NCBI RefSeq assembly: GCF_021129235.1
Contig: NZ_JAJOMA010000010.1
Coordinates: 1 to 64,000, forward strand
Length of the DNA stretch: 64,000 bases
Source: Kineosporia mesophila
GTDB lineage: Bacteria; Actinomycetota; Actinomycetes; Actinomycetales; Kineosporiaceae
Direction: 5' to 3'
In this document: piece by piece, positions 16,510 to 24,882 of the stretch
How the letters are laid out: each line of letters opens with the position of its first letter
How positions within the stretch are numbered: position 1 is the stretch's first letter
Made by a program: the position numbers and the translations under genes
Notes under the pieces: generated by a model
The model's database searches: none
Told to the model about the DNA's origin: nothing
Seen by the model: only the letters and a program-made list of their open reading frames with translations

Positions 16510-17346
16510 ATGGATGCGCACGCCCGGAAACAGGTGGACCAGGGAACGGCCGAGATCGTGCCCGACCCCGAGCGCCCGGACTCGTTCACGCTGCTGGTGG
16601 AGGGCACGGCCCAGTCGCACGTCGACCTGGCCGACCCCGCCCGGCTAGACTTCGAGTACATGCGCTGGCTGGGGTTCCTCATCGACGCGGCCGCCGCGCC
16701 CGGTCAGCCGATCAATGTGCTGCACCTGGGCGGGGGAGCGTGGACCCTGCCGCGCTACATCGCCCACACCCGGCCCGGCTCTCGCCAGCGCGTGGTCGAG
16801 ATCGACGAACCCCTGATCGAATTCGTGCGCGAGCACCTGCCGCTGCCGAAGAACGCGAACATCCGGGTGCGGGGCGGTGACGCCCGCGAGGTGCTCACCG
16901 GCCTGACCGACGACAGCGTCGACCTGATGATCGTCGACGTGTTCTCCGGCGCCCGGATCCCCGCCCACCTGACCTCCGCCGAGTTCGTCGCCCAGGCGGC
17001 GCGGGTGCTGCGGCCCGGCGGGATCTACGCGGCGAACCTGGCCGACGGCCCGGGCCTGCACTTCGCCCGCAGCCAGGTCGTCACCGCGCAGACGGTGTTC
17101 ACCACCACCGCGATCGTGGCCCAGCCCCCGGTGCTGCGCGGTCGCCGCTTCGGGAACCTGGTGCTGGTCGCGGGAAATCACAGCCTGCCGCTGCCGATCC
17201 TGGCCCGGCGCACCGCGTCCGACGTGTTCGCCGCGCGGGTGCTGGCGGGCAGCGACCTGGAGAAGTTCGTGGCCGGCGCCCAGCCGACCACCGACGACTT
17301 CGCCCAGGCCTCCCCGGAACCCCCGACGGGCCTGCTGAAGGGCTGA
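16510..17346 (+). CDS. Spermidine-synthase-like methyltransferase-fold protein
   Basis: 278 residues from ATG 16510; in-frame starts at 16471 or 16399 would extend it. It has the Rossmann-like S-adenosyl-binding core of the spermidine synthase family: VLHLGGGAWTLPRYIAHT (motif I), VVEIDEPLIEFVREHL, RGGDAREVL and DLMIVDVFSGARIP. The polyamine-synthase tetrad D(A/S)DP is replaced by VDVFSG, and the upstream 'E..YH' region is reduced to SHVDLADP, so it is probably not an authentic spermidine synthase. Actinobacteria contain many such 'fused/short spermidine synthase' homologues of unknown reaction. No membrane domain is present. Confidence 0.75.
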   Translation: MDAHARKQVDQGTAEIVPDPERPDSFTLLVEGTAQSHVDLADPARLDFEYMRWLGFLIDAAAAPGQPINVLHLGGGAWTLPRYIAHTRPGSRQRVVEIDEPLIEFVREHLPLPKNANIRVRGGDAREVLTGLTDDSVDLMIVDVFSGARIPAHLTSAEFVAQAARVLRPGGIYAANLADGPGLHFARSQVVTAQTVFTTTAIVAQPPVLRGRRFGNLVLVAGNHSLPLPILARRTASDVFAARVLAGSDLEKFVAGAQPTTDDFAQASPEPPTGLLKG

Positions 17347-17377
17347 CCGTCGGCCCGAGAGCATCCCCCCAACCTTC

Positions 17378-17489
17378 CGTGATCAGGCAAATCCCCCAGC
17401 CTTCGGCCGGGAGGTGCCCCCACTCCCCGGCGTTCTAGAACTCTTGACGGCACAGTTCTAGAACTCTGGGGAGATTCTGCATGATCACG
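17378..17489. repeat. Dispersed palindromic repeat, copy B
   Basis: A 112-base element in the 160-base gap between convergent genes. It matches copy A almost base for base over its first 66 positions, but the GTTCTAGAACTCT segment occurs twice (from 17432 and from 17455), apparently by an internal duplication. Its ends are CGTGATCAGGCA and TGCATGATCACG. Confidence 0.8.
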
Positions 17490-17506
17490 AACAAGGAAGA
17501 ACGGGG

Positions 17507-18286
17507 TTAGAGGGGCTGCCAGGTGGGGCGGTTGGCCCAGATGTCGGCGTAGTACTCGCGCAGGCGGAGTCCGGCCGCCGCCTCCTCGTCGAGCAGCACC
17601 GTGGCGTGGCGGTGCAACTGCACGACGGACGCCGGGCAGGACGCCGACAGCGGGCCCTCGAGCGCCGCGGCCACGGCGTCGGCCTTCCCCGCGCCGCTGG
17701 CCAGCATCAGCAGGTGGCGGCTGCGGCCGATCGTGCCCAGGCCCTGCGTGAGCACGTGCTTCGGCACCTCGTCGAGGGAGTCGAAGAATCGCGCATTGTC
17801 TTGCCGGGTGCGGGCGTTCAGGGTTTTCGGGCGGGTCGGCGAGGTCAGGGCCGAACCGGGCTCGTTGAAGGCGATGTGCCCGTTCGAGCCGATCCCGGCG
17901 ATCTGCACGTCGATGCCGCCGGCGTCGATGATGGCCTGCTCGTAGCGCTCGCACTCGGCGATCAGGTCGGTCGCCGCGCCGTCGGGGCCGTGCACCGAGC
18001 CGGCCGGGATGTCGAGCGGCTCGGTGACCTCCCGCTGGATCACCGCGGCGTAGCGCTCGGGGTGGCCGGCGGGCAGGCCCACGTACTCGTCGAGCATGAA
18101 GGCCCGGGCGTGGGCGAAGTTCAGGCCGCTCTTGTGCCGGCGCGTCAGCTCTTCGTACAGCGGGCCCGGGGTGGAGCCGGTGGCCAGGCCCAGCACCGGG
18201 TCGGGGCGGCGGGTGACCAGCTGTTCGATGATGTCGGCGGCCAGCGAGGCGGTGTCGGTGGCGGTGGGCAGAACAATGACTTCCAT
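17507..18286 (-). CDS. nagB: Glucosamine-6-phosphate deaminase
   Basis: 259 residues from ATG 18286. The family hallmarks are all present: LGLATGSTPGPLYEELTRRH (phosphate-binding), FMLDEYVGL with the catalytic Asp-Glu pair, GIGSNGHIAFNEPGS with catalytic His, and RSRHLLMLASGAGKADAV. It converts glucosamine-6-phosphate to fructose-6-phosphate and ammonia, feeding amino sugars into glycolysis. It is the last gene of a minus-strand operon that also encodes a hexosaminidase, a ROK sugar kinase and, upstream, a ROK regulator. Length is normal (about 260). Confidence 0.94.
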   Translation of the reverse strand: MEVIVLPTATDTASLAADIIEQLVTRRPDPVLGLATGSTPGPLYEELTRRHKSGLNFAHARAFMLDEYVGLPAGHPERYAAVIQREVTEPLDIPAGSVHGPDGAATDLIAECERYEQAIIDAGGIDVQIAGIGSNGHIAFNEPGSALTSPTRPKTLNARTRQDNARFFDSLDEVPKHVLTQGLGTIGRSRHLLMLASGAGKADAVAAALEGPLSASCPASVVQLHRHATVLLDEEAAAGLRLREYYADIWANRPTWQPL

Positions 18287-18312
18287 CAGTCCGGGGTCCT
18301 CTTCAACGCGAT

Positions 18313-19323
18313 TCAGGCGGTCAGATCGGGCTGGAGCACCGTCTCGGGCTCCGGGATCGAGGAGCCCGGCGGGGTCCGGGCCAGCAGCGCGGCGCCGATC
18401 GCGGCCACCGGCTGATCGCGCGGCACCACGGACAGCCGCGCGGACAGGTCGAGCCCGCGCAGGAACTCCGAGCCGGTCGCCTGCGCCTCCAGGGCGTTGG
18501 CGACGGCGTGCCGCAACGGTTCGCCCACCTCGGCCACCCCGCCGCCGAGCACGACCAGGTCGACGTCGACGGTGAGTGCCAGCAGCCGGGTGGCGGCGGC
18601 CAGGTAGCCGGCCACCTCGTCGCGCAGGCTGGTCGCGGTCGGGTCGCCGGCCTCCGCCGCCGCGAAGAGGTCCTGACCGGGGGGCAGGTCGCTGCCCTCG
18701 CGGGAGGTCCAGCGGGCGGCGATCGCGCTGCCCGAGGCCACCGATTCCAGGCAGCCGCGTTGCCCGCAGCCGCACAGCGGGCCGGTCGGGTCGACCGGGA
18801 TGTGCCCGATCTCGCCGGCCGCGCTGTGCGGTCCCCTCCGCAGCTCGCCGTCCAGGACGATGCCCGCGGCGATGCCGGTGCCGATGCTCAGGTAGGCCAT
18901 GTCCACCCGGCCCAGGCGCAGGTGGGCCGCGGCGCCCAGGGCCGCGGCGTTCACGTCGTTCTCGACCACCACGGGCAGGTTCAGCCGGCGGCCGAGCCGG
19001 TCGGCCAGCGCCAGCCCGCCGGGGCCCACGCCGAGGTTGACCGCGTGGGTGATCTTGCCGTTCTCGGCGTCGACCAGTCCGGGGATGCCGATGCCGACCC
19101 CGCTGAACCAGTCGTCGGGACGCGCCTCGGCGTCGCCGGACAGCTGCGCCGCCAGCGCGCGCAGCGCCCGGGCGGCCGTGTCGACCACGCCCTCCGGACC
19201 GAGACCCGTGCTCAGCCGCACCGATTCGACCACCCGGGCCCGCCCGTCGGGGCCCGTGATGTCGACCGCGACGGCCAGCACCTTGGAACCACCGATGTCG
19301 AGGCCTGCCAGTAGATGGCTCAC
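18313..19323 (-). CDS. ROK-family sugar kinase (probable N-acetylglucosamine kinase or glucokinase)
   Basis: 336 residues. The GTG start at 19323 overlaps the stop of the hexosaminidase gene (GTGA), so the two are coupled. The ATP-binding DIGGSK motif is at the N-terminus (LLAGLDIGGSKVLAVAVD). It has the catalytic ENDVNAAALG, YLSIGTGIAAGIVLDG, and the ROK zinc motif in HIPVDPTGPLCGCGQRGCLE. There is no helix-turn-helix, so this is an enzyme, not a repressor. In this operon the likely substrate is N-acetylglucosamine or glucosamine; by sequence alone glucose is equally possible. No NagA deacetylase is visible in the window, which would be needed to link GlcNAc-6-P to NagB. Confidence 0.88.
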   Translation of the reverse strand: MSHLLAGLDIGGSKVLAVAVDITGPDGRARVVESVRLSTGLGPEGVVDTAARALRALAAQLSGDAEARPDDWFSGVGIGIPGLVDAENGKITHAVNLGVGPGGLALADRLGRRLNLPVVVENDVNAAALGAAAHLRLGRVDMAYLSIGTGIAAGIVLDGELRRGPHSAAGEIGHIPVDPTGPLCGCGQRGCLESVASGSAIAARWTSREGSDLPPGQDLFAAAEAGDPTATSLRDEVAGYLAAATRLLALTVDVDLVVLGGGVAEVGEPLRHAVANALEAQATGSEFLRGLDLSARLSVVPRDQPVAAIGAALLARTPPGSSIPEPETVLQPDLTA

Positions 19324-20825
19324 CGGACACGCCCCGGCGCGCTCGCACCAGTCAGAACTTCCGCGGCTGCGCGCAGACTCACCGACGATCCTCCGTACGT
19401 CCAGATTGCTACCGCCCCGGGCAGTCCCGTGGGCGCGCCCGCCGTGTCCACGACCGGCCAGCCGGTCTCGACCGTGATCAGGTCCGGGCGGGCCCGGGCG
19501 ATCCGATCCAGCCGGTCGGCGACCCAGGCGTGCCGGTGCGCGTCGCGCACCAGTGCGACCAGGGGCCGGCCACCCGCCTCGGCCAGAACGGAGTCCAGAT
19601 CGTCGGCGGGGGAGAGGGAGCGTTTCTCCGCCGTCTCCAGCGGTAAGGTCCACGGTACCTCACCCGCGGCGATCCCCGGAGTGACGTGAAACTCAATTAG
19701 CAGAGCGTTTTTCAGGTCGAAAGGTTCGTCCTGACCGCGCACGGACACCGCCCGCCGGGCGGCCTCCAGATCGGGGTCGGCGACCGGTTCCGTGACCTCG
19801 TCCGTCGTCGGCAGGGTGCCCGACCGGACCGCCGTGACCAGGGCGTCCACCCGGGCGGCCGCGTCCGCGAGCCGTTGCGCCGGGAGGCGGCCGTCCGCGA
19901 CCGCGGCGACCACGTCGTTCACCATCCAGGCCAGCACCGGCTCCATCTCACCGGGAGCCCGCTCCGGGCCGACGCACAGCAGGTCGGCACCGGCCGCGAG
20001 GGCCGCCACCGCGGCCCGCCCGGGGCCGCCGTAGGGCTTGGCCACACCGGCCATGTCGAGGGCGTCGGTGACGATGACCCCCTCGAAACCCAGATCGTGG
20101 CGCAGGAGGTCGAGCACCGCCGAGCTGGTGGTCGCGGGGCGGGCGGCGTCCAGCGCCGCCAGCACCACGTGCGACGTCATCACGGCCGGCACCCCGGCCG
20201 CGACTGCCGCCGCGAACGGCACCAGCTCCCGCGAGCGGGCCGTGTCCAGGTCGATGTCCAGCCGCGGCATGGCCAGGTGGGAGTCGGTCACCGTGGCCCC
20301 GTGACCGGGAAAGTGCTTGATGCAGGCGGCAACTCCGGCGCTGTGCAGGCCGTCGTCGAACGCGTTGACGTGCCGGGCGACCAGATCGGGCGTGGCGCCG
20401 AAGCTGCGGACCCCGATCACCGGGTTGTCCGGCTCGCAGTTGACGTCGGCCACGGGGCCCAGGTCGAGGTCGATCCCGATGGACCGCAGCCGTTTTCCGA
20501 TGCCGGCGGCCACCGCCCGGGTGAGTGCGACATCGTCCACCGCTCCCAGCACCGCGTGCCCGGCGGTACTGCCGCCGCGCCGCGCGTCGAGGCGGGTGAC
20601 GTCGCCGCCCTCCTCGTCGAGGGTCACGAGACAGCCGTTCGGCGAGCTCTTCTGCACCTGCGCCACCAGTTCGGTGGCCTGGGCGTCGTCCCCGGTCAGG
20701 TTGGTGCCGAACAGGCACACCGACCCGACCCCGGCGGCCAGCCGCTCACGCATCCAGTCGGGTAACCGGGTGCCGTGGAACGACGGCATCAGCACCCGGT
20801 GTGCCTGATAACGGATATCGTTCAT
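19320..20825 (-). CDS. nagZ: Glycoside hydrolase family 3 beta-N-acetylhexosaminidase (NagZ type)
   Basis: 501 residues from ATG 20825, with no signal peptide, so cytoplasmic. The NagZ hallmark KHFPGHG...DSH (catalytic His loop) and VTDALDM (nucleophile Asp) are both intact. The N-terminal TIM barrel is followed by a short C-terminal domain (LKNALLIEFHVTP, GRPLVALVRDAHRHAW), as in the two-domain Gram-positive NagZ proteins. It would release N-acetylglucosamine from chitobiose or from peptidoglycan fragments. Coupled to the ROK kinase by a GTGA overlap. The local genes favour a complete amino-sugar salvage route. Confidence 0.88.
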   Translation of the reverse strand: MNDIRYQAHRVLMPSFHGTRLPDWMRERLAAGVGSVCLFGTNLTGDDAQATELVAQVQKSSPNGCLVTLDEEGGDVTRLDARRGGSTAGHAVLGAVDDVALTRAVAAGIGKRLRSIGIDLDLGPVADVNCEPDNPVIGVRSFGATPDLVARHVNAFDDGLHSAGVAACIKHFPGHGATVTDSHLAMPRLDIDLDTARSRELVPFAAAVAAGVPAVMTSHVVLAALDAARPATTSSAVLDLLRHDLGFEGVIVTDALDMAGVAKPYGGPGRAAVAALAAGADLLCVGPERAPGEMEPVLAWMVNDVVAAVADGRLPAQRLADAAARVDALVTAVRSGTLPTTDEVTEPVADPDLEAARRAVSVRGQDEPFDLKNALLIEFHVTPGIAAGEVPWTLPLETAEKRSLSPADDLDSVLAEAGGRPLVALVRDAHRHAWVADRLDRIARARPDLITVETGWPVVDTAGAPTGLPGAVAIWTYGGSSVSLRAAAEVLTGASAPGRVR

Positions 20826-20937
20826 CGCTTGGCTGCTCCCGCCACAAGTCTTTCGGTCATCCGGCTCTTGGTCTCCTTGGCGCCTGGTGCTGATCGCCGG
20901 GGGAAGTGTTGCGGTATTGAGGTTTTCGGGAGGTGGT

Positions 20938-22068
20938 TCAGGAGACGCCGAGCTCGCCGGAGAGAACGAGCACGGCGGAGCCGAGCAGCACGGCATTCTC
21001 GTGGAGGGTGGACAGGCGCAGCTCGAGGGCGTGCCCGACGACCGGCAGCACGCGCCGGCGCACCGCTGTGGCGGCCGCATCGAGGAAGGCGCCACCGAGC
21101 AGGTCGGGCGGGCCGTTGAGCACGACCTCGCCGAGGTCGAGCGTGCTGATCACCGGGGCGAGCGCGATGCCCAGGCTGGTGCCGGCCTTGGAAATGGCCT
21201 GCTGCCGCTCGATCTCGGGAAGTTCGGCGAGCCGGGCACGGAGCCGGGGCACCGACAGCATGCTCTCCAGGCAGCCGGAGCGGCCGCAGGCGCAGGGCGG
21301 CCCGGGATCCTCGATGATCAGGTGCCCGATCTCACCGGCGGCGAAGCGGTCCCCGCGCACCAGGGCACCGTCGAGCAGGATGCCGGCACCGACACCCAGG
21401 CCGACGGTGAGCACCAGGACGCCGCTGCGGGTGGCGCCCCCGAAACTGTGCTCGGCGAGTGCGGCGGCGTTCGCGTCGTTCGCGACATGGACCGGGCGGC
21501 CCAGACTCTCGTTGAGCAGGCGGGCCAGGGGCATGCCCGACCAGCCGAGGTTGGGGGCGCTCAGCACGGTGCCCTCGGGGTCGACCACGCCCGGGCTGCC
21601 GACACCGATGCCCAGCACCGGCCGGCCGGCCTTCTCCACCAGCTCGCGGGCCAGATCGAGCGCGACCTGGGCCGCGCCCTCGCCCAGGCGGCCGTCCCGG
21701 GGGGCCTCGGCGGTCACCAGCACGGTGCCGGCCAGGTCGAGCACGGCGCCGCGGAACATCACGTCGCGCGACAGGTCGATGCTCACGATGTGGGCGGCGG
21801 AGGGATCGAAACCGACCATGGTGGCCGGTTTTCCGACGCGCGCACCGGCCCTGGGGCCGAGTTCCACGGCCAGGCCCTCGGAGATCAGCTCGCTGACCAG
21901 CGCGCCGATCGTCACGGGGGTCAGCGAGGTGACCCGGGCCAGGTCGGCGCGGCTCTGCGGGCCGTCGCTGTACAGCGACTGCAGCACCAGGGACCGGTTG
22001 TAGACCCGCGCCTGGCCGGGCATGACCTTGGTGGTCGGCCGGAGGGCTCGCCCCGGGGTGGCTGGCAT
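20938..22068 (-). CDS. ROK-family transcriptional regulator (NagC/XylR type)
   Basis: 376 residues from ATG 22068, or 361 from ATG 22023. The N-terminal winged helix (LQSLYSDGPQSRADLARVTSLTPVTIGALVSELISEGL, residues about 28-65) precedes a ROK domain with LTVGLGVGAGILLDG and the zinc motif GHLIIEDPGPPCACGRSGCLE. The catalytic ENDANA region reads ANDANAAAL, close to the kinases, so sugar binding is likely. It probably represses the downstream amino-sugar genes and is relieved by a sugar ligand. The start codon abuts an inverted repeat (22072-22093) and lacks a Shine-Dalgarno, which suggests a leaderless, autoregulated transcript. Confidence 0.88.
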   Translation of the reverse strand: MPATPGRALRPTTKVMPGQARVYNRSLVLQSLYSDGPQSRADLARVTSLTPVTIGALVSELISEGLAVELGPRAGARVGKPATMVGFDPSAAHIVSIDLSRDVMFRGAVLDLAGTVLVTAEAPRDGRLGEGAAQVALDLARELVEKAGRPVLGIGVGSPGVVDPEGTVLSAPNLGWSGMPLARLLNESLGRPVHVANDANAAALAEHSFGGATRSGVLVLTVGLGVGAGILLDGALVRGDRFAAGEIGHLIIEDPGPPCACGRSGCLESMLSVPRLRARLAELPEIERQQAISKAGTSLGIALAPVISTLDLGEVVLNGPPDLLGGAFLDAAATAVRRRVLPVVGHALELRLSTLHENAVLLGSAVLVLSGELGVS

Positions 22069-22071
22069 TTT

Positions 22072-22093
22072 TTTAGTGAAGCGTCTTTATAAA
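22072..22093. promoter_or_regulatory. Candidate ROK-regulator operator
   Basis: The sequence TTTAGTGAAG - CGT - CTTTATAAA forms an imperfect inverted repeat directly upstream of the ROK regulator start. It is AT-rich against a GC-rich background, and overlap with the probable promoter fits autoregulation. The remaining 170 bases to the next gene contain no other feature that I see. Confidence 0.45.
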
Positions 22094-22266
22094 ACGGCGT
22101 CAAGAGCTCACGGGGCCCCAAACGAGTTCATTGTCCGTGGTTGGCGATTACACAGCGAGAGCACAGAAACAGTGTGTGACCGTTGGGGTGGGTTCGCCGG
22201 GCGGACGGCGACGGGGGTCGGCCCGTCGCCGTCCGTGGCCTCAGCCTGCCAGAGACCGGCGGTCTG

Positions 22267-23118
22267 TCAGAGGGCGGCCTGGATCGCCTCGGACAGCGAC
22301 GTGGTCGGGCGGCCCAGCAGGTTGGACAGGTCGCCGGTGCCGACGTGCAGCTCACCGTCGCGGATTCCGCGGTCGCAGTCGGCCAGGATCTCGGCGAACG
22401 GGCCGGGGACGCCGACGCCGGCCAGCATCTCGGCGTACTTGTCGGTGGGGAGGTTCTGGTACCGGACCTCCTGGCCCGACTGCTTGCTCAGCTCGGCGGC
22501 GTACTCGGTCATGGTGAACGCCTCGTCGCCGCCCATCTCGAAGACCTCGCCGCCCTTGCTGCTCAGCAGCGCCTCGACGTCGGCGGCGGCGAAGTCGGCC
22601 CGGGTGGCGGCGCTGACCCGGCCGCTGCCCGCGGCACCGGCGACCACGCCGCGCTCCAGGGCGCCCGCGATCTGGTCGGTGTAGTTCTCCAGGTACCAGC
22701 CGTGGCGCAGCAGCACGACCGGCAGGCCGGAGGCCTTGAGCGCGGCCTCGGTGGCCAGGTGGTCGGAGGCCAGCTTCATCGTGGTGCTGTCGGCGCCCGC
22801 GATGCCGGTGTAGGCGATCAGGCCCACCTGGGCCGCCTTGGCCGCGTTGACGACGTTGTTGTGCTGCGGGATGCGGCGGCCGGCCTCGCTGCCCGAGATG
22901 AACAGGACGCGGTCGGCGCCGGTGAAGGCGGCGGTCAGGGTCTCGGGCTTGTCGTAGTCGATGACCTGCACGCGCACGCCCTGCCCGGCGAAGTCGCTGA
23001 GCTTCTCCACGCTGCGGCCACCGGCCACGATGTCGGCGGCCGGGACACCCTTCTTCAGCAGCTCGGTGAGGACGAGGCGGCCGAGCAGTCCGGTGGCGGC
23101 GGTGACGACGATGGTCAT
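22267..23118 (-). CDS. NmrA/QOR2-like NAD(P)H-binding oxidoreductase (quinone reductase type)
   Basis: 283 residues. The Rossmann motif is VVTAATGLLGRLV, and further motifs (ISGSEAGRRIPQHNNVVNAAKAAQVGLIAYTGIAGAD, LRHGWYLENYTDQI) match the YtfG/QorB group of atypical SDR proteins. These enzymes reduce quinones with NADPH, protecting against electrophile stress. The divergent HxlR-family gene, 131 bases away across inverted repeats, is the expected regulator, an arrangement known from ytfG/ytfH-type and qorA/qorR-type pairs. Cytosolic; length is normal. Confidence 0.85.
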   Translation of the reverse strand: MTIVVTAATGLLGRLVLTELLKKGVPAADIVAGGRSVEKLSDFAGQGVRVQVIDYDKPETLTAAFTGADRVLFISGSEAGRRIPQHNNVVNAAKAAQVGLIAYTGIAGADSTTMKLASDHLATEAALKASGLPVVLLRHGWYLENYTDQIAGALERGVVAGAAGSGRVSAATRADFAAADVEALLSSKGGEVFEMGGDEAFTMTEYAAELSKQSGQEVRYQNLPTDKYAEMLAGVGVPGPFAEILADCDRGIRDGELHVGTGDLSNLLGRPTTSLSEAIQAAL

Positions 23119-23193
23119 GGGTGATTCTCTCCCTGGCTGGGTGGCTTGTCGGGATGGTCAAGACAGCTGCTGCCTGCATACTTCCCGATCCAC

Positions 23194-23234
23194 AGTACCC
23201 ACTTTCAGGTAAGGTACTGGCCAGTCGGAAAGTG
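23194..23234. promoter_or_regulatory. Divergent promoter with nested inverted repeats (probable HxlR operator)
   Basis: Two overlapping inverted repeats lie between the reductase and the HxlR gene. The first is CAGTACC (23194-23200) with GGTACTG (23214-23220). The second is CACTTTC (23201-23207) with GAAAGTG (23228-23234). The core GTAC..ACTTTCAGGTAAGGTAC resembles sites bound by HxlR/DUF24 regulators. It lies within 20-60 bases of the HxlR start, fitting autoregulation. Confidence 0.6.
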
Positions 23235-23249
23235 ATGAGGTGAGCGCGC

Positions 23250-23627
23250 ATGACGGTCGGCACGCAGGCTGCGGCCGAGCTGGAGCAGATCTTCCCGGGC
23301 GGTCTGTTCCCGTCCGGTTGTCCCAGCCGCATCGTGCTGGACCACGTCACCAGCAAGTGGGGGGTGCTGGTGCTCGTCTCGCTGTCCGGCCGCACACTGC
23401 GCTGGGGTGAGCTGCGCCGCGCGGTCCAGGGGATCAGCGAGAAGATGCTCGCCCAGACCCTGAAGACGCTCGAGTCCGACGGGCTGGTGTCCCGCGAGGC
23501 CCTGCCGGTCATCCCCCCGCACGTCGAGTACAGCCTGACCCCGCTGGGGGACGAACTGGTGACCCTGCTGCGTCCTCTGCTGCTCTGGACCGCCCGCAAC
23601 GCCGACAGCATGCTCGGCCCCCGCTGA
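23250..23627 (+). CDS. HxlR-family (DUF24) redox-sensing transcriptional regulator
   Basis: 125 residues with the HxlR winged helix: CPSRIVLDHVTSKWGVLVLVSL, LRWGELRRAVQGISEKMLAQTLKTLESDGLVSRE and VEYSLTPLGDEL. A single Cys24 immediately before the DNA-binding domain (GGLFPSGCPSR) occupies the position of the reactive cysteine in HypR/YodB/QorR-type regulators. Divergent from a quinone-reductase-type gene, so it most likely represses that gene and itself, and is inactivated by disulfide stress or quinones. Only one Cys is present, so oxidation would have to give an intermolecular disulfide or a mixed thiol with mycothiol. Confidence 0.88.
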   Translation: MTVGTQAAAELEQIFPGGLFPSGCPSRIVLDHVTSKWGVLVLVSLSGRTLRWGELRRAVQGISEKMLAQTLKTLESDGLVSREALPVIPPHVEYSLTPLGDELVTLLRPLLLWTARNADSMLGPR

Positions 23628-23728
23628 CGCCGGGGCACCGGATGTCGACCTGAGTTTGCCCGGGGTAGGTCATAGGGTTGCGAGCAGCCCAGATCGGGCG
23701 GATCAATGAGATGGGACAGGTGACCTGC

Positions 23729-24181
23729 GTGAGCGAGATCTCGGTCGTTCTGGAGCGAGACGTCGTGGCCCCGCCGGACGTCACGTTCGACGCCCTGGCC
23801 GACTACACGATCATGCGGCCGAAGGTGCTGCCGGAGCAGTTCACCGGTTATCAGGTGACCGCGGGCGGTACCGGTGAGGGCACGCGCATCACCTACGACC
23901 TGCACGCCACCAAGAAGCGCACCCGGCACGTCGAGGCCGTCGTCACCGAGCCGCCGGCCGGGCAGCAGCTGCTGGAGTCCGACACCGGCTCCACGCTGCG
24001 CGTGCTCTGGGACGTCGCGGCCGCCCCCGGTGGCAGCAAGGTCACCGTGCAGGTCAGCTGGCAGGGGGCCGGCGGTGTGAAGGGTTTCTTCGAGCGCACT
24101 TTCGCCCCGGGCGGTATCCGGCGCATCTACGGTGCGGAGCTCGACAACCTGCAGCAGCAGATCGCGGCCGACCCGTCGTGA
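23729..24181 (+). CDS. SRPBCC-fold (polyketide cyclase/START-like) protein
   Basis: 150 residues from GTG 23729 (MSEISVVLERDVVAPPD), with GGGACAGG at a plausible distance; the frame stays open upstream to 23678. The sequence has the SRPBCC layout: VVLERDVVAPPDVTFDALADYTIMRPKVLP, a middle sheet GEGTRITYDL, and a long C-terminal helix with YGAELDNLQQQI. Such proteins bind hydrophobic ligands in a deep cavity; no ligand can be named. Its TGA overlaps the GTG of the SIMPL gene (GTGA at 24178), so the pair is translationally coupled. Confidence 0.78.
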   Translation: MSEISVVLERDVVAPPDVTFDALADYTIMRPKVLPEQFTGYQVTAGGTGEGTRITYDLHATKKRTRHVEAVVTEPPAGQQLLESDTGSTLRVLWDVAAAPGGSKVTVQVSWQGAGGVKGFFERTFAPGGIRRIYGAELDNLQQQIAADPS

Positions 24182-24819
24182 GCACCGACGCTCCGCGCGA
24201 CGTCGTCGCAACGGTCTCGGGTACCGCGTCGGCGCAGGCCGCTCCCGACCGGGTGCGACTGCACCTGCGGGTGCGGGTGGCGGAGGCGTCGGCCAAGGGC
24301 GCCACCGACACCTTCGCGACCGCCCTGGCCGCGGCCCGGGCGATGCTCGACGAGCTCGGGTGCACCTACTCGGTGGGCTCGGTGACGTCGTGGGAAGGCG
24401 GTAAGGAACGTCGCTCCCGGCACCAGGTCTGGAGCGATCTGGTGGTCACCGTCGACGACCTGACCGTACTGCCGCGTCTGGTCGAGCAGGTGCTCGAGGC
24501 CGACCGGCTCGAGGTCGGTCATCTGCAGTGGCAGCTCAGCAACCTGCGCGAACTGCGCCGCCAGGCCCGGGTGAAGGCGATCGCCGACGCCCGCGAGGCG
24601 GCCGACGACTACGCCGCCGCGCTCGGGCTGCGGGTGGAGCAGGTGCTCAGCGTCAGCGACCCGGAGACCAGTGGCATGCACCCGATGGCGGGCGGCCCGA
24701 TGTTCGGGATGCGGGCCCGCGGCGCGGGGGCGGCGGAACGGCCCGAGATCGACCTCAGCAACACCGAGCCGGTGCGGGTCGAGGGCGCGGTCACGGTCTC
24801 GTTCCTCCTGGCGGGCTGA
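24178..24819 (+). CDS. SIMPL-domain (DUF541) protein
   Basis: 213 residues, starting at GTG in a GTGA overlap with the SRPBCC gene. The N-terminal 'VSGTASAQAAPDRVRLHLRVRV' is the BP26/SIMPL start (v.G.g......d...i...v...). The internal DLVVTVDDLTVLPRLVEQVLEA and 'RQARVKAIADAREAADDYAAALGL' match the oligomeric BP26 core. No signal peptide is seen, unlike most Gram-negative members, so it is probably cytoplasmic. Family proteins form channel-like hexadecamers of unclear role. The two-gene operon with an SRPBCC protein gives no direct functional clue. Confidence 0.82.
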   Translation: MSTDAPRDVVATVSGTASAQAAPDRVRLHLRVRVAEASAKGATDTFATALAAARAMLDELGCTYSVGSVTSWEGGKERRSRHQVWSDLVVTVDDLTVLPRLVEQVLEADRLEVGHLQWQLSNLRELRRQARVKAIADAREAADDYAAALGLRVEQVLSVSDPETSGMHPMAGGPMFGMRARGAGAAERPEIDLSNTEPVRVEGAVTVSFLLAG

Positions 24820-24882
24820 TCAAGGTCACGGTACGGTCGCGGCAGAACATGTCACCACAACTCCCATGGACGGGGTCGGAAC

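Noticed and set aside
16510-17346. Authentic spermidine synthase
   Set aside because: The DxDP-type aminopropyl-transfer motif is replaced (VDVFSG), so only the fold is claimed.
20887-22092. A 401-codon plus-strand frame across the ROK regulator
   Set aside because: It is antisense to a well-supported ROK regulator with a clear HTH and zinc motif.
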